Below, piece by piece: positions 1 to 7,657 of a stretch of DNA of 64,000 nucleotides. Made by a program: the position numbers and the translations under genes. The notes beneath the pieces were generated by a model. That model was given only the letters and a program-made list of their open reading frames with translations, was not told the DNA's origin and did not search any database. The stretch's first letter is position 1. Each line of letters starts with the position of its first letter. The stretch is taken from NCBI RefSeq assembly GCF_000801335.2, contig NZ_JSEH01000019.1:1-64000 (forward strand), written 5' to 3'. The stretch is from Desulfovibrio sp. TomC (GTDB lineage Bacteria > Desulfobacterota > Desulfovibrionia > Desulfovibrionales > Desulfovibrionaceae).

Positions 1-20
1 CCGCCGCCGGAGGCATCTTC
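1..20. repeat. Edge of a dispersed palindromic intergenic repeat
   Basis: The first bases (CCGCCGGAGGCATCTTC) match the outer arm of the dispersed repeat seen whole at 62113-62155, where the same string follows a GGGGGGATCATCCCCCC palindrome. Only the arm lies inside the window, so the palindrome itself should lie just before base 1. It sits directly downstream of the 2-oxoacid oxidoreductase operon, in the same gene-end position as most other copies. Confidence 0.6.
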
Positions 21-42
21 TCTTCTATCTTTTCTTCCCTTC

Positions 43-594
43 CTACGCCTTACCCACTGCTGCAGCGCCGGCGCGCAGGGCTTCGGCATTTTTGGGGATG
101 AGGTGGCTGTAGTGCTTGGCGATGACGTGGCCGAGGCTGTCTTCGACGGCGGACAGCGGCAGCACGCCGGTGGCCTCGACGTAGGCGCCAAGGGCCACCA
201 TGTTGGCCATGCGGGTATTGCCGAGGGAGTCGGCGATTTCATTGCAGGCCACGGGCACGAGACGCACGCGGGCGGCGTCGGCCAGGGCCGGGTCGATCAG
301 GGACGAGTTGACGATGAGCACGCCGCCGTCGATGAGCTGGGGCTGGAACTTGTCCAGCGACGGGCGGTTCATGATAATGAGGCTTTTGGGGCTGCGGATA
401 ATGGGCGAACCAATGGCGTCGTCGGAGATGACGACGGTGCAGTTGGCGGTGCCGCCGCGCATTTCCGGCCCGTAGACCGGGATGTAGGTGACGTTTAACC
501 CATGTTCCATGCCGGCGTAGGCCAGCAAGTTGCCGATGAGCATGACGCCCTGGCCGCCGAATCCGGCGATGATCACGTCCTGGTAGAGGCTCAC
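43..594 (-). CDS. 2-oxoacid:ferredoxin oxidoreductase, gamma subunit
   Basis: This 183-residue protein is the gamma subunit of a four-subunit 2-oxoacid:ferredoxin oxidoreductase, the cytosolic enzyme that oxidatively decarboxylates a 2-oxoacid to an acyl-CoA and reduces ferredoxin. The N-terminal [20 protein letters not shown] segment and the later [13 protein letters not shown] stretch are hallmarks of the family. The start is GTG at 594, supported by an AAGGAGG ribosome-binding site that lies in the end of the upstream beta-subunit gene. The gap to that gene is 2 bases, so translation is probably coupled. It is the last gene of the minus-strand operon delta-alpha-beta-gamma. Confidence 0.9.
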   Translation of the reverse strand: MSLYQDVIIAGFGGQGVMLIGNLLAYAGMEHGLNVTYIPVYGPEMRGGTANCTVVISDDAIGSPIIRSPKSLIIMNRPSLDKFQPQLIDGGVLIVNSSLIDPALADAARVRLVPVACNEIADSLGNTRMANMVALGAYVEATGVLPLSAVEDSLGHVIAKHYSHLIPKNAEALRAGAAAVGKA

Positions 595-596
595 GG

Positions 597-1349
597 CTAT
601 TCCTCCTTGGCTGCGTCCTTGAAGACGCCGAGCGGGAATTCGGGGATCATTTCCTTGCCGATGCGTTCGTTGGACGCCACGGGCGAGAGCTTCCAGTTGG
701 TGGGGCAGGTGGCCAGGATCTCGACGAAGCCGAAGCCCTCGTCGTTCAACTGGGTCTCAAAAGCCCGGCGGATGGCCCGTTTGGTCTGGGCCATATTCTT
801 CATGTTGTTGACGGCGGTGCGGGCGCAGTAGGCCACGCCGCCCAAGGTGGCGATGATTTCGGCCATGTGCATGGGGCCGCCTTCGCGTTCCAGGCAGCGC
901 CCGCCGGGGCAGGTGGTGGTCTTCTGGCCGATCATGGTGGTCGGGGCCATCTGGCCGCCGGTCATGCCGTAGACGGTGTTGTTGACGAAGATGACCGAGA
1001 TGCGTTCGCCCCGGTTGGCGGCGTGCATGATCTCGGCCAGGCCGATGGAGGCCAGGTCGCCGTCGCCCTGGTAGGCGAAGACAAAGGCGTCCTTGCGGGC
1101 GCGTTTGACGCCGGTGGCCACGGCCGGGGCGCGGCCGTGCGGGGCCTCGACGGTGTCGACGAGGACGTAGTTGTAGATAAAGACCGAGCAGCCGATGGCG
1201 CTGACCGCAATGGTTTTCTCCACCAGTCCGAACTCTTCCAGGCACTCGGCCACGATGCGGTGGATCACGCCGTGCTGGCAGCCGGGACAGTAGTGGGTGG
1301 GCACGTCGGCCAGGACGTCCGGGCGGTCGAATACAAGTTGTTCCTGCAT
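597..1349 (-). CDS. 2-oxoacid:ferredoxin oxidoreductase, beta (TPP-binding) subunit
   Basis: This 250-residue beta subunit carries the thiamine pyrophosphate site. The sequence shows the CPGCQHG motif near residue 22, the cysteine-containing SAIGCSVF segment, the GDGDLASIG TPP/Mg motif and NNTVYGMTGGQMAPTT. These are the diagnostic blocks of ferredoxin-dependent 2-oxoacid oxidoreductase beta chains, and the length is typical of the KorB/VorA class. It begins 1 base after the alpha-subunit stop codon and ends 2 bases before the gamma start. The substrate (branched-chain 2-oxoacid or 2-oxoglutarate) cannot be read from this subunit alone. Confidence 0.92.
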   Translation of the reverse strand: MQEQLVFDRPDVLADVPTHYCPGCQHGVIHRIVAECLEEFGLVEKTIAVSAIGCSVFIYNYVLVDTVEAPHGRAPAVATGVKRARKDAFVFAYQGDGDLASIGLAEIMHAANRGERISVIFVNNTVYGMTGGQMAPTTMIGQKTTTCPGGRCLEREGGPMHMAEIIATLGGVAYCARTAVNNMKNMAQTKRAIRRAFETQLNDEGFGFVEILATCPTNWKLSPVASNERIGKEMIPEFPLGVFKDAAKEE

Positions 1350-1350
1350 G

Positions 1351-2412
1351 TTAAGCCCCCTTCACAGCGGCGCGGATGGGCGCGTCGAAGTCTTCGGGCG
1401 TCGGCATGTTTCCGGGGAGGAAGCCGAAGAAGTCCGAATCGGCGATGCCGCGCACGGCCAGACGCACGTCGTCGACCATCTGGCCGAGGTTGTGCTCGAT
1501 GGTGAGAAACCGCTTGCCCTGTCCGGCCAGGGCGCGCAGCTCGGCCTCGGGGAAGGGGAACAGCGTGATGGGCCGGAACAGCCCGACCTTAAGCCCCTTG
1601 GCCCGAAGGGTGCGCACCGTGGACTTGGCGATGCGGCCGATGGAGCCGAAGGCCACCACGATCAGTTCGGCGTCGGCAGTCTCGAAGGCCTCGTAGCGCA
1701 CTTCGGCCTGCATGGACTGGTACTTCTGCTGCAAATGCAGGTTCTGGCCGGCCAGGGCTCCGTCGTCGAGGAAAAGCGACTTGAGGATGCGCGGGGCGCG
1801 CTGTCCGCGTCCGGTCAGCTTCCAGTCGGCCCCGGCTTCGGGGTCGATGGGGAGCGGGGCGCGCGGGGCCACCGGCTCCTTCATCTGGCCGACGATGGCG
1901 TCGCCGAGGATGAGCACGGGATTGCGGTATTTAAAGGCCAGATCAAAGGCCTCGAAGGTCAGGTCGTAGCATTCCTGGCAGCTGGCCGGGGCCAGGACCA
2001 GGGTGCGGTAGTCGCCATGGCCGCCGCCCTTGACGGACTGGTAGTAGTCGCCCTGGGAAGAACCGATATCGCCAAGGCCGGGGCCGCCCCGGTTCATGTT
2101 GACGATGACGCCGGGCAGTTCGGAACCGGCCATGTAGGAGATGGCCTCCTGCATGAGCGACACGCCCGGGCTTGACGAGGTGGTCATGGCCCGCACGCCG
2201 CAGGCGGCCGCGCCAAGCAGCATGTTGGCCGAGGCCACTTCGGATTCGGCCTGGACAAATTCGCCGCCAATGGCCGGCATGGCCGAGGACAGCTTTTCCG
2301 GGATGTCGTTTTGGGGGGTGATGGGATAGCCGAAATAGCAACGGCAGCCGGCGTCCAGAGCGCCCTGGGCAATGGCTTCATTGCCCTTTATAAAGATGCG
2401 TTTGGCCGACAT
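1351..2412 (-). CDS. vorB: 2-oxoacid:ferredoxin oxidoreductase, alpha subunit (VorB type)
   Basis: The 353-residue alpha subunit starts at MSAKRIFIKGNEAIAQGAL. KGNEAIA and the following FGYPITPQNDIPE block are characteristic of the VorB (3-methyl-2-oxobutanoate) class, and the length of about 350 fits that class. Other conserved blocks are QAESEVASANM, TSSSPGVSLMQE and GDYRTLVLAPAS. The ATG at 2412 is preceded by AAGGAG and shares its A with the TGA of the upstream ferredoxin-like gene. An in-frame extension to 2505 exists but overlaps that gene and has no homology to alpha chains. Assignment to branched-chain 2-oxoacids rather than 2-oxoglutarate is from family resemblance only. Confidence 0.85.
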   Translation of the reverse strand: MSAKRIFIKGNEAIAQGALDAGCRCYFGYPITPQNDIPEKLSSAMPAIGGEFVQAESEVASANMLLGAAACGVRAMTTSSSPGVSLMQEAISYMAGSELPGVIVNMNRGGPGLGDIGSSQGDYYQSVKGGGHGDYRTLVLAPASCQECYDLTFEAFDLAFKYRNPVLILGDAIVGQMKEPVAPRAPLPIDPEAGADWKLTGRGQRAPRILKSLFLDDGALAGQNLHLQQKYQSMQAEVRYEAFETADAELIVVAFGSIGRIAKSTVRTLRAKGLKVGLFRPITLFPFPEAELRALAGQGKRFLTIEHNLGQMVDDVRLAVRGIADSDFFGFLPGNMPTPEDFDAPIRAAVKGA

Positions 2413-2651
2413 CACTCGTTCTCCTTGGCTTTGCTTTTGGCCGTGCGCCAAACGGTGATGGCCACGTCCGGGCACATCTGGGCGCAGGAGGCGCAGCCCG
2501 TGCATTTGTCCATATCGGCCGCAGGCAGTTCGGCTACCTTGTAGCCCTTGGCATTAAACCGCGACGAGGCCACGACAATGGACTTGGGGCAGGCCTCGAC
2601 GCAAAGCAGACAGCCCTTGCAGCGCTGCTCGTCGATGACAATCCGCGACAT
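2412..2651 (-). CDS. 2-oxoacid:ferredoxin oxidoreductase, delta (2x[4Fe-4S]) subunit
   Basis: A 79-residue ferredoxin-like protein with two cluster motifs, CKGCLLCVEACP near residues 11-22 and CTGCASCAQMCP near residues 50-61. Small subunits of this kind pass electrons from the TPP-containing catalytic subunit to free ferredoxin in VOR/KOR complexes. The gene is first in its operon, with AAGGAGAAACAG ahead of the ATG, and its stop overlaps the alpha-subunit start by one base. The lysine- and glutamate-rich C-terminus (KSKAKENE) is not part of the ferredoxin fold. Confidence 0.9.
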   Translation of the reverse strand: MSRIVIDEQRCKGCLLCVEACPKSIVVASSRFNAKGYKVAELPAADMDKCTGCASCAQMCPDVAITVWRTAKSKAKENE

Positions 2652-2746
2652 CTGTTTCTCCTTGGGGGCAGGGGATCGGCGCGGCTCCTCCCATGGAGCG
2701 CGGCCCAGGCCCGAATAGGCAAGGCGGTGGGGAAACGCCAGGACGG

Positions 2747-3871
2747 CTACAAAACCAGCATGGCGTCGCCGTAGGAAAAGAAACGGTAACCGGAAGCGAT
2801 GGCCTGTCCGTAGGCCGACAGGATTCTTTCACGCCCGGCCAGGGCGGCCAGCATAATCACCAGCGATGATCCAGGCAAATGGAAATTCGTGACCATGCCG
2901 TCCACCACGGCAAAGCGGTACCCGGGCCGGATGAAGATGTCGGTTTGCCCGGCAAAAGCCGCGAAAGAACCGGTTTCGCGCACCACCCCTTCGAGGGTCC
3001 GGGCGGCGGTGGTGCCGACGGCAATGACCGGCCGGCCGTCACGCTTGGCCTGGGACACGGCCGAGGCCGTTTCCGGGGAAATCTCGATCCATTCCTGGTG
3101 CATGGCATGGTCGCGCAGGTCCGGGACGCGTACCGGCGAAAAGGTGCCCACGCCCACGTGGCAGGTGACGGCGGCAAAGCCAAAGCCGCGCGCGCCCAAC
3201 GTTTCCAGGAGTTCCTCGGTAAAATGCAGACCGGCCGTAGGCGCTGCCGCGCTGCCGAGCTTGTCGTCGCGGGCGTAGACGGTCTGGTAGGTGGCGCGGT
3301 CGGCCGCATCGTCCGGCCGACGGATGTACGGCGGCAGGGGCACATGCCCGATGCGCGCGAGCACGTCCGGCAGGCTGCCGCGCCAGGCGAGCGTCACCTC
3401 GGTATGGCCGAAGGCCCCCCGGGAGACGGCGGTGACGGCCAGATCCGGGCCGAACACGAACCGGTCCCCGGGCCTGGGCGGTCGGGATACGCGCAGCAAC
3501 CCGGCGGCCGGGGCCGAGGACCAGCCCGTGGCCGGGTCGGTCTCGGGGGTCAGCAGGGCGACGGGGGTTAAGAGCAGAAATTCCACGGCCCCGCCGGTCG
3601 GACGCCGGCCAAGCAAGCGCACCGGGGCCACCTTGGTGTTGTTGGCGACCAGCAGCGCGCCCTCGGGGAGCAGGTCGGGCAACTCGGAAAAAACGCGGTG
3701 GGAAACCGCCCCGGCGGCCCGGTCAAGGACCATCAGCCGGCAGGCGTCGCGCACGGCGCAGGGGCGCTCGGCAATCATGCCGTCAGGCAGGTCGAACTGG
3801 TACGAGGCCAGCAGATCGTCAGGAACGGCGGGGGCGGCGTGGGCGGCGGGCGGCGAAAGCGGATCGGACAA
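2747..3871 (-). CDS. queA: S-adenosylmethionine:tRNA ribosyltransferase-isomerase QueA
   Basis: QueA transfers and isomerises the ribosyl part of S-adenosylmethionine onto preQ1-modified tRNA to give epoxyqueuosine, in the cytosol. The 374-residue protein has the family blocks FDLPDGMIAERP, DRAAGAVSHRVFSELP, AAPTAGLHFT, HVGVGTFSPVR and FHLPGSSLVIMLAALAGRE. The start is a TTG at 3869-3871, chosen because AGGA lies about 8 bases upstream and because the next ATG would remove the conserved YQFDLPD segment. The N-terminus has a short Ala/Pro-rich extension. It lies about 100 bases downstream of the DHH gene and upstream of the VOR operon, all on the minus strand. Confidence 0.95.
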   Translation of the reverse strand: MSDPLSPPAAHAAPAVPDDLLASYQFDLPDGMIAERPCAVRDACRLMVLDRAAGAVSHRVFSELPDLLPEGALLVANNTKVAPVRLLGRRPTGGAVEFLLLTPVALLTPETDPATGWSSAPAAGLLRVSRPPRPGDRFVFGPDLAVTAVSRGAFGHTEVTLAWRGSLPDVLARIGHVPLPPYIRRPDDAADRATYQTVYARDDKLGSAAAPTAGLHFTEELLETLGARGFGFAAVTCHVGVGTFSPVRVPDLRDHAMHQEWIEISPETASAVSQAKRDGRPVIAVGTTAARTLEGVVRETGSFAAFAGQTDIFIRPGYRFAVVDGMVTNFHLPGSSLVIMLAALAGRERILSAYGQAIASGYRFFSYGDAMLVL

Positions 3872-3971
3872 GGGGATTTCCTGGACAAGCCGGGGTTACG
3901 GGTCAGGAGAACGAGACGGCGGGCCGGGAATGTCCGGTCCGCCGCCAATAATCAGCCTGGGGTGCGACGGA

Positions 3972-4913
3972 TCAGGCCGCGCCCGTCAGGGGCGGTTGGG
4001 ACCTTTGGCCACCCAGCACCGCCACCACGTCGCTTATCACCTGCTCGGCCTGTTCCTCGGGCACCTGGCAGGTGCCGACGTTTTTGTGGCCGCCGCCGCC
4101 GTAGGCCAGCATCAGCCGCCCGATGTCCGTGGGATTGCTGCGGTCGAAAATCGACTTGCCGACGGTGAGCACCACGTTCTGCCTGGCCTTGCCCCAGATG
4201 ACCTGGACGCTGACGTCGGCGTCGGGAAACAGCGCATAGGCCGAGAACCGGTTGCCGGTATAAATTTCCTCCTGCTCGCGCAAGTCGATCAAGAGCACCT
4301 TGCCCACCATCTTCGAGCGCTGCCGCAGCATGGCCGTAAACTGGGCCTCCTGCTCGAAATAGCGCGTAACCCGCTCGGCCACGTCCGGATCGGCCAGGAT
4401 GGCGGCAACAGACTCGGTGCGGCACAGATCTACCATCTTCATCATGAGTTGGTAGTTGCTGATGTGGTAATCGCGGTAGCGGCCAAGGCCGGTGCGCGGG
4501 TCCATGAGAAAACTGAGGAGAATCCAGCCGGCCGGATCGGCCACTTCCCCGGGCCGCAGATCGCCGCTGTCGCAGCGGTCGACATAGGCCAGCATCTCGT
4601 CGAAACGCTTGGGGAAACGGGCATGGCCGCCGTAATACTCCCAGATGACCCGGGCGCAGCTCGGCAGGGGCTTGGACACGCCGGTAAATTCAAAATCGCC
4701 CAGGCGGTCGGCCTCGCTGGTGTGGTGGTCGAACCACAGCCCGCAGCCCGGGGCATACGGCACGTTGGCCAGGATATCATCCGGGCCGCAGGCCACCTTG
4801 CCGTCCTGGACGTCTTTGGGATGCACAAACACCCACTCGTCCATGATGCCGGCTTCCTTGAGCAGCACCGCACAGATCAGTCCGTCAAAATCCGATCGCG
4901 TCAAAAGCCGCAT
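3972..4913 (-). CDS. DHH-family phosphoesterase (exopolyphosphatase-related)
   Basis: This 313-residue protein has the DHH superfamily motifs in order: TRSDFDGLICA at the N-terminus (metal-binding DFDG), a central FDHHTSE motif (the DHH signature), CDSGDLRPG, and a C-terminal DHHA1 segment GGGGHKNVGTCQ that contacts phosphate or nucleotide. Related proteins hydrolyse phosphodiesters or polyphosphate with two manganese ions. The exact substrate is not evident. The ATG is preceded by AAGGGGG. The start region faces the plus-strand gene at 5081 across 167 bases that hold no other feature I could identify. Confidence 0.8.
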   Translation of the reverse strand: MRLLTRSDFDGLICAVLLKEAGIMDEWVFVHPKDVQDGKVACGPDDILANVPYAPGCGLWFDHHTSEADRLGDFEFTGVSKPLPSCARVIWEYYGGHARFPKRFDEMLAYVDRCDSGDLRPGEVADPAGWILLSFLMDPRTGLGRYRDYHISNYQLMMKMVDLCRTESVAAILADPDVAERVTRYFEQEAQFTAMLRQRSKMVGKVLLIDLREQEEIYTGNRFSAYALFPDADVSVQVIWGKARQNVVLTVGKSIFDRSNPTDIGRLMLAYGGGGHKNVGTCQVPEEQAEQVISDVVAVLGGQRSQPPLTGAA

Positions 4914-5080
4914 GTCTGCCCCCTTGGCTCGCCGTCCGCGCTGTGCGGACGCCCGACCTGTCTAGCGCAAGCCACCCGTCGAAGCAACCGCGCCGCCCCA
5001 AGGCCTTTTCCGGGCCGCCAATCTATATTTCCTTTGCCAACCGGGTCTTTTTCCGGTGAAATAGTCCAAGGAACACCGTC

Positions 5081-6292
5081 ATGCACCAACCCCCGCCCCA
5101 TATTGCCCCAGTCGATACCCTCGACGGACTGATCGTCCTTATGGCCCAGACCGCTGGCCTGCGCCGCCAGGCCGCCGCCGCCCTCCTGGCCGGACGCCCG
5201 CTGCCGGCCGAACTGCCGGCCGGACTCGCCCTGGCCCTGGCCGAACTGCGCCGGGCCGCCGGCCGCGACCACGTCGCCAGCCTGCGCCACGGCGAAGACG
5301 TCAGCCTGTCCCTTGACCTGGCCGGGGAAATCAGCCCGCTGGAAAACGACCTCGCCTACCTTGAAGACGGCCGCGAAGCCCTTTTGAAACGCCTGGGCAA
5401 ACACCGGCCCGGCCTGCGCGACGCCATCCGGCGCGGGCTTAAAAATATTGCCGGCGAAACCGTCAATACCCTCATCTGCGACTGCGACGCCCTCTATCAC
5501 CCGTCCAGCCAACGCCTGCTGACCACTGTCCAGCCCGCCTGGAACGCCGTGGCCGCCTGCCGCTTCGCCATGGCCCGCAGCAAAAAACCCGTGCTGTGGT
5601 CCGACGCCCCGCTGACCGGACCCGGCATTGTCGACCGCACCACCATGCCGCCCCACACCTTCGCCTACGCCGCATCACTGGGCCGGCAGTGGCAAACCCC
5701 GGACGGCGACCAGGGAGAAGCGCCACTCTCCCAGGAAAAAGCCGATCTGCTCGAAGCCATAAACAGCCGCCTCGCCGCCCTCATGGCCGACCCGGCCTGG
5801 ATCGCCTTCACCTGCGTCGGCACCGGACTCCAGTTTCGGCGCGGCGAAACCAGCATCGCCCGCCAAGACGTCACCGCCTCCATCGACGAAGACGCCTCCC
5901 TGGCCCTGCTCGAACACGTCCACGACGTCGTCGATGCCGTCGACCCCGAACGCCTGCACTTTCGCGTCGATGACGACGGCCACGACCTCACCATCACCCC
6001 CACCGCCGCCAACCGCGACCTGTGGAACGATTTTTCCCCGGCCGAAGGACTGCGCAACCTCAACGCCGCCCTTGGCCTTCATCTCGAAACCGGACCGCAC
6101 CTCGTCTGCTGCACCGGCCCCCAAGGCATTAGCCTGCTCGCGGCCCTGGCCGGCTACACCACCGATCTGCGGGCCATCTTCGTCACCGACCGCGATGACC
6201 TCGCCCACCGCGCCGCCGCCATCTGCCCCCGCACCGCCATCGTCCGCCACCCCGACACCGTCGCCGCGATTTTGTCCGCCGCCGCGCCCTAA
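5081..6292 (+). CDS. HAD-like protein, degenerate trehalose-phosphatase type (tentative)
   Basis: A 403-residue soluble protein without a signal peptide, preceded by AAGGA. Residues around 125-150 read TLICDCDALYHPSSQR, which resembles the DxDx nucleophile motif of HAD phosphatases. Further on, ASLGRQW, the HDLTITP stretch and the C-terminal FVTDRDDLAHRA...CP...VRHPDTVAAIL pattern follow the order seen in trehalose-6-phosphate phosphatases. The usual third-motif aspartates (GDxxSD) are replaced by CTGPQG, so catalysis is doubtful. No trehalose synthase gene is nearby. The family assignment is my reading of scattered motifs. It could instead be an uncharacterised lineage-specific protein. Confidence 0.45.
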   Translation: MHQPPPHIAPVDTLDGLIVLMAQTAGLRRQAAAALLAGRPLPAELPAGLALALAELRRAAGRDHVASLRHGEDVSLSLDLAGEISPLENDLAYLEDGREALLKRLGKHRPGLRDAIRRGLKNIAGETVNTLICDCDALYHPSSQRLLTTVQPAWNAVAACRFAMARSKKPVLWSDAPLTGPGIVDRTTMPPHTFAYAASLGRQWQTPDGDQGEAPLSQEKADLLEAINSRLAALMADPAWIAFTCVGTGLQFRRGETSIARQDVTASIDEDASLALLEHVHDVVDAVDPERLHFRVDDDGHDLTITPTAANRDLWNDFSPAEGLRNLNAALGLHLETGPHLVCCTGPQGISLLAALAGYTTDLRAIFVTDRDDLAHRAAAICPRTAIVRHPDTVAAILSAAAP

Positions 6293-6429
6293 GCGCGGAG
6301 GCGACATGCAAAAGAAAATCGGGGCGTTGCCCCGAACCCCACCGGAGGGATGATCCCCCCGGACCCCTGCAATGGGGAAACTCGGCTTACGCTATGCCCC
6401 ATCTGGTCGCTCTCTCTCTCCAACGAAAT

Positions 6430-6483
6430 GCGGGCTTCGGCCTTTGGCGCAAGGCTTTGCTTGCGCCAAAGGCCGAAGCCCGC
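6430..6483. repeat. Perfect 24-bp inverted repeat with 6-bp loop
   Basis: Arms at 6430-6453 and 6460-6483 are exact reverse complements of 24 bases each, separated by GCTTTG. The left arm begins GCGGGCTTCGGCC. There is no T-run on either side, so this is not a standard intrinsic terminator. It lies inside the composite element. Confidence 0.9.
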
Positions 6484-6492
6484 TGGCGAGTC

Positions 6493-6562
6493 GGGGCTTG
6501 GGATTGGGGTCGATGCGTCTGGCGCGCCAGCGACGGGCGCGTCAACCCCAATCCCAAGCCCC
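6493..6562. repeat. Perfect 18-bp inverted repeat around a 12-bp palindrome
   Basis: The arms GGGGCTTGGGATTGGGGT (6493-6510) and its exact complement (6545-6562) enclose 34 bases that contain the perfect palindrome CTGGCGCGCCAG at 6519-6530. It starts 10 bases after the preceding inverted repeat. No open reading frame here has a ribosome-binding site or recognisable protein motif. Confidence 0.9.
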
Positions 6563-6705
6563 ATTCTCTCACGCCGACGCCTGCCGACGGCTTCTCCGCC
6601 CGTTGACCTGACCCTGTCGAGGGGTCCGGGGGGATCATCCCCCCGGTGGGTCCAGGGTAAAGCCCTGGTCTTCTCCTCACTTCCCCGCTCCACCCTCTTC
6701 CCCTC

Positions 6706-7341
6706 TCACTTCCCGACGCGCGGCTTCGCGGCCGCTGCCGCTGGCGCAGCGGCTGGCTGGTTCACTTTGGTGCAGGCGGCGACGGCGGCGCGGTATTCTT
6801 TGGCGGCTGCAGCGAAGGTCGGGCCTTTGGCCATGGCTTTGCGGTAGTTGTCCAGGGCGCTGGGACAGTTGCCGGCCTGCATGTCCAGGTTGCCGAGGTA
6901 GTAATACGTCTGGGGATTGGCGGAATGACGGTCGGCGGCCTGGGAGAGGGCCTCTTTGGCGGCCGGGAACCGGGACTGGGTGTAGCGCAGGATGCCCAGG
7001 GCTTCGAGGGGCTGCGGGTTGGCGGGGTCGAGGCTGGCCGCTTTGGCCAGGGCGGCTTCGGCCCGATCGGGGAGCTGCTCTTTGGCGGCGCACAGCCCAA
7101 GCAGCAAGAAGGCTTCGGCGGACTGGGGCAGTTGCCGGACGAGTTCGTCGAGTTCAGGCCTGACGGCGGCGCAGTTGCCGGCGGCGACCGACTGTCTGGC
7201 TTTTCCCAGGCGTTCGGCCGGGGTGGGCGGGGGCGCGCTGGGCAGGGGCGGCGGCGTCTGTTTCTGGCAGGCTGCCAGGAGGCTTACGGCCAGCAGGAGG
7301 CAAAGGAGGGCTGCGGATCGCAGGCGGGGCAGTGGAAGCAT
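6706..7341 (-). CDS. TPR-repeat lipoprotein
   Basis: A 211-residue exported lipoprotein. The N-terminus has a basic region, a hydrophobic stretch and the lipobox LLAAC (cysteine near residue 25), so it should be lipid-anchored after signal peptidase II cleavage. The mature part begins with a Pro-rich linker, followed by four or so tetratricopeptide-like helices with recurrent A-LG and DPANPQPLEALG patterns across residues 45-190. The C-terminus is Ala-rich and basic. TPR lipoproteins usually act as scaffolds for envelope complexes. No specific partner is evident from the neighbours, which are a repeat element and a divergent sensor kinase. Confidence 0.8.
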   Translation of the reverse strand: MLPLPRLRSAALLCLLLAVSLLAACQKQTPPPLPSAPPPTPAERLGKARQSVAAGNCAAVRPELDELVRQLPQSAEAFLLLGLCAAKEQLPDRAEAALAKAASLDPANPQPLEALGILRYTQSRFPAAKEALSQAADRHSANPQTYYYLGNLDMQAGNCPSALDNYRKAMAKGPTFAAAAKEYRAAVAACTKVNQPAAAPAAAAAKPRVGK

Positions 7342-7657
7342 GGTGCGTCTCCTGGGTGAACAAGGCCCGCCGTGGCGCGCCTGAAAACGTATCTTCTTGA
7401 ACTATCAGAACATGTTGAAGGTAGTCTCGAATTCCCGGCCCTGTCAATCCCCTCCCCTGTCCCTGGCAGGAGTGGCTTGACGGACATTCCCGACCGACGT
7501 ACAGGATAATAGCCCATGAGAAAAGCCCTCACGCAGGTTTCGGAGTACTTGTGCATCGCATGATTGAGTCGTATCCAAGCGTTGTGCGCCTGTATTTTGG
7601 TCTGCCCACCACTTTTCCCTCCTGTCCGGCCTTGGGGCCGACCTTGGCGTAACGACC
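7342..7657. other. Intergenic region upstream of the sensor kinase
   Basis: This 316-base divergent region separates the TPR lipoprotein from the MASE3 kinase and contains no recognisable gene. A TTGACG at about 7476 followed 17 bases later by TACAGG is a weak plus-strand promoter candidate. No clear operator or RNA motif was seen. Confidence 0.3.

Larger units (their letters stand above)
6315..6671. mobile_element. MITE-like composite repeat with inverted terminal modules
   Basis: No convincing gene lies between 6293 and 6705. The stretch holds one copy of the dispersed repeat at 6315-6376 and a second, inverted copy at 6619-6671. Each has a GGGGGGATGATCCCCCC-type palindrome plus an outer small hairpin (GGGGCGTTGCCCC on the left; CCAGGGTAAAGCCCTGG on the right). 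Between these imperfect terminal inverted repeats lie two further perfect inverted repeats. The arrangement resembles a non-autonomous miniature element, but no target-site duplication was recognised, so mobility is inference. Confidence 0.5.

Noticed and set aside
3291-5132. Long open frame on the plus strand across queA and the DHH gene
   Set aside because: It lies antisense to two well-supported genes and reads as a low-complexity Arg/Gly/Pro product typical of high-GC antisense frames.
6293-6705. Short protein genes within the composite repeat
   Set aside because: Frames exist on both strands only because palindromes are open in several frames, and none has a ribosome-binding site with a plausible product.
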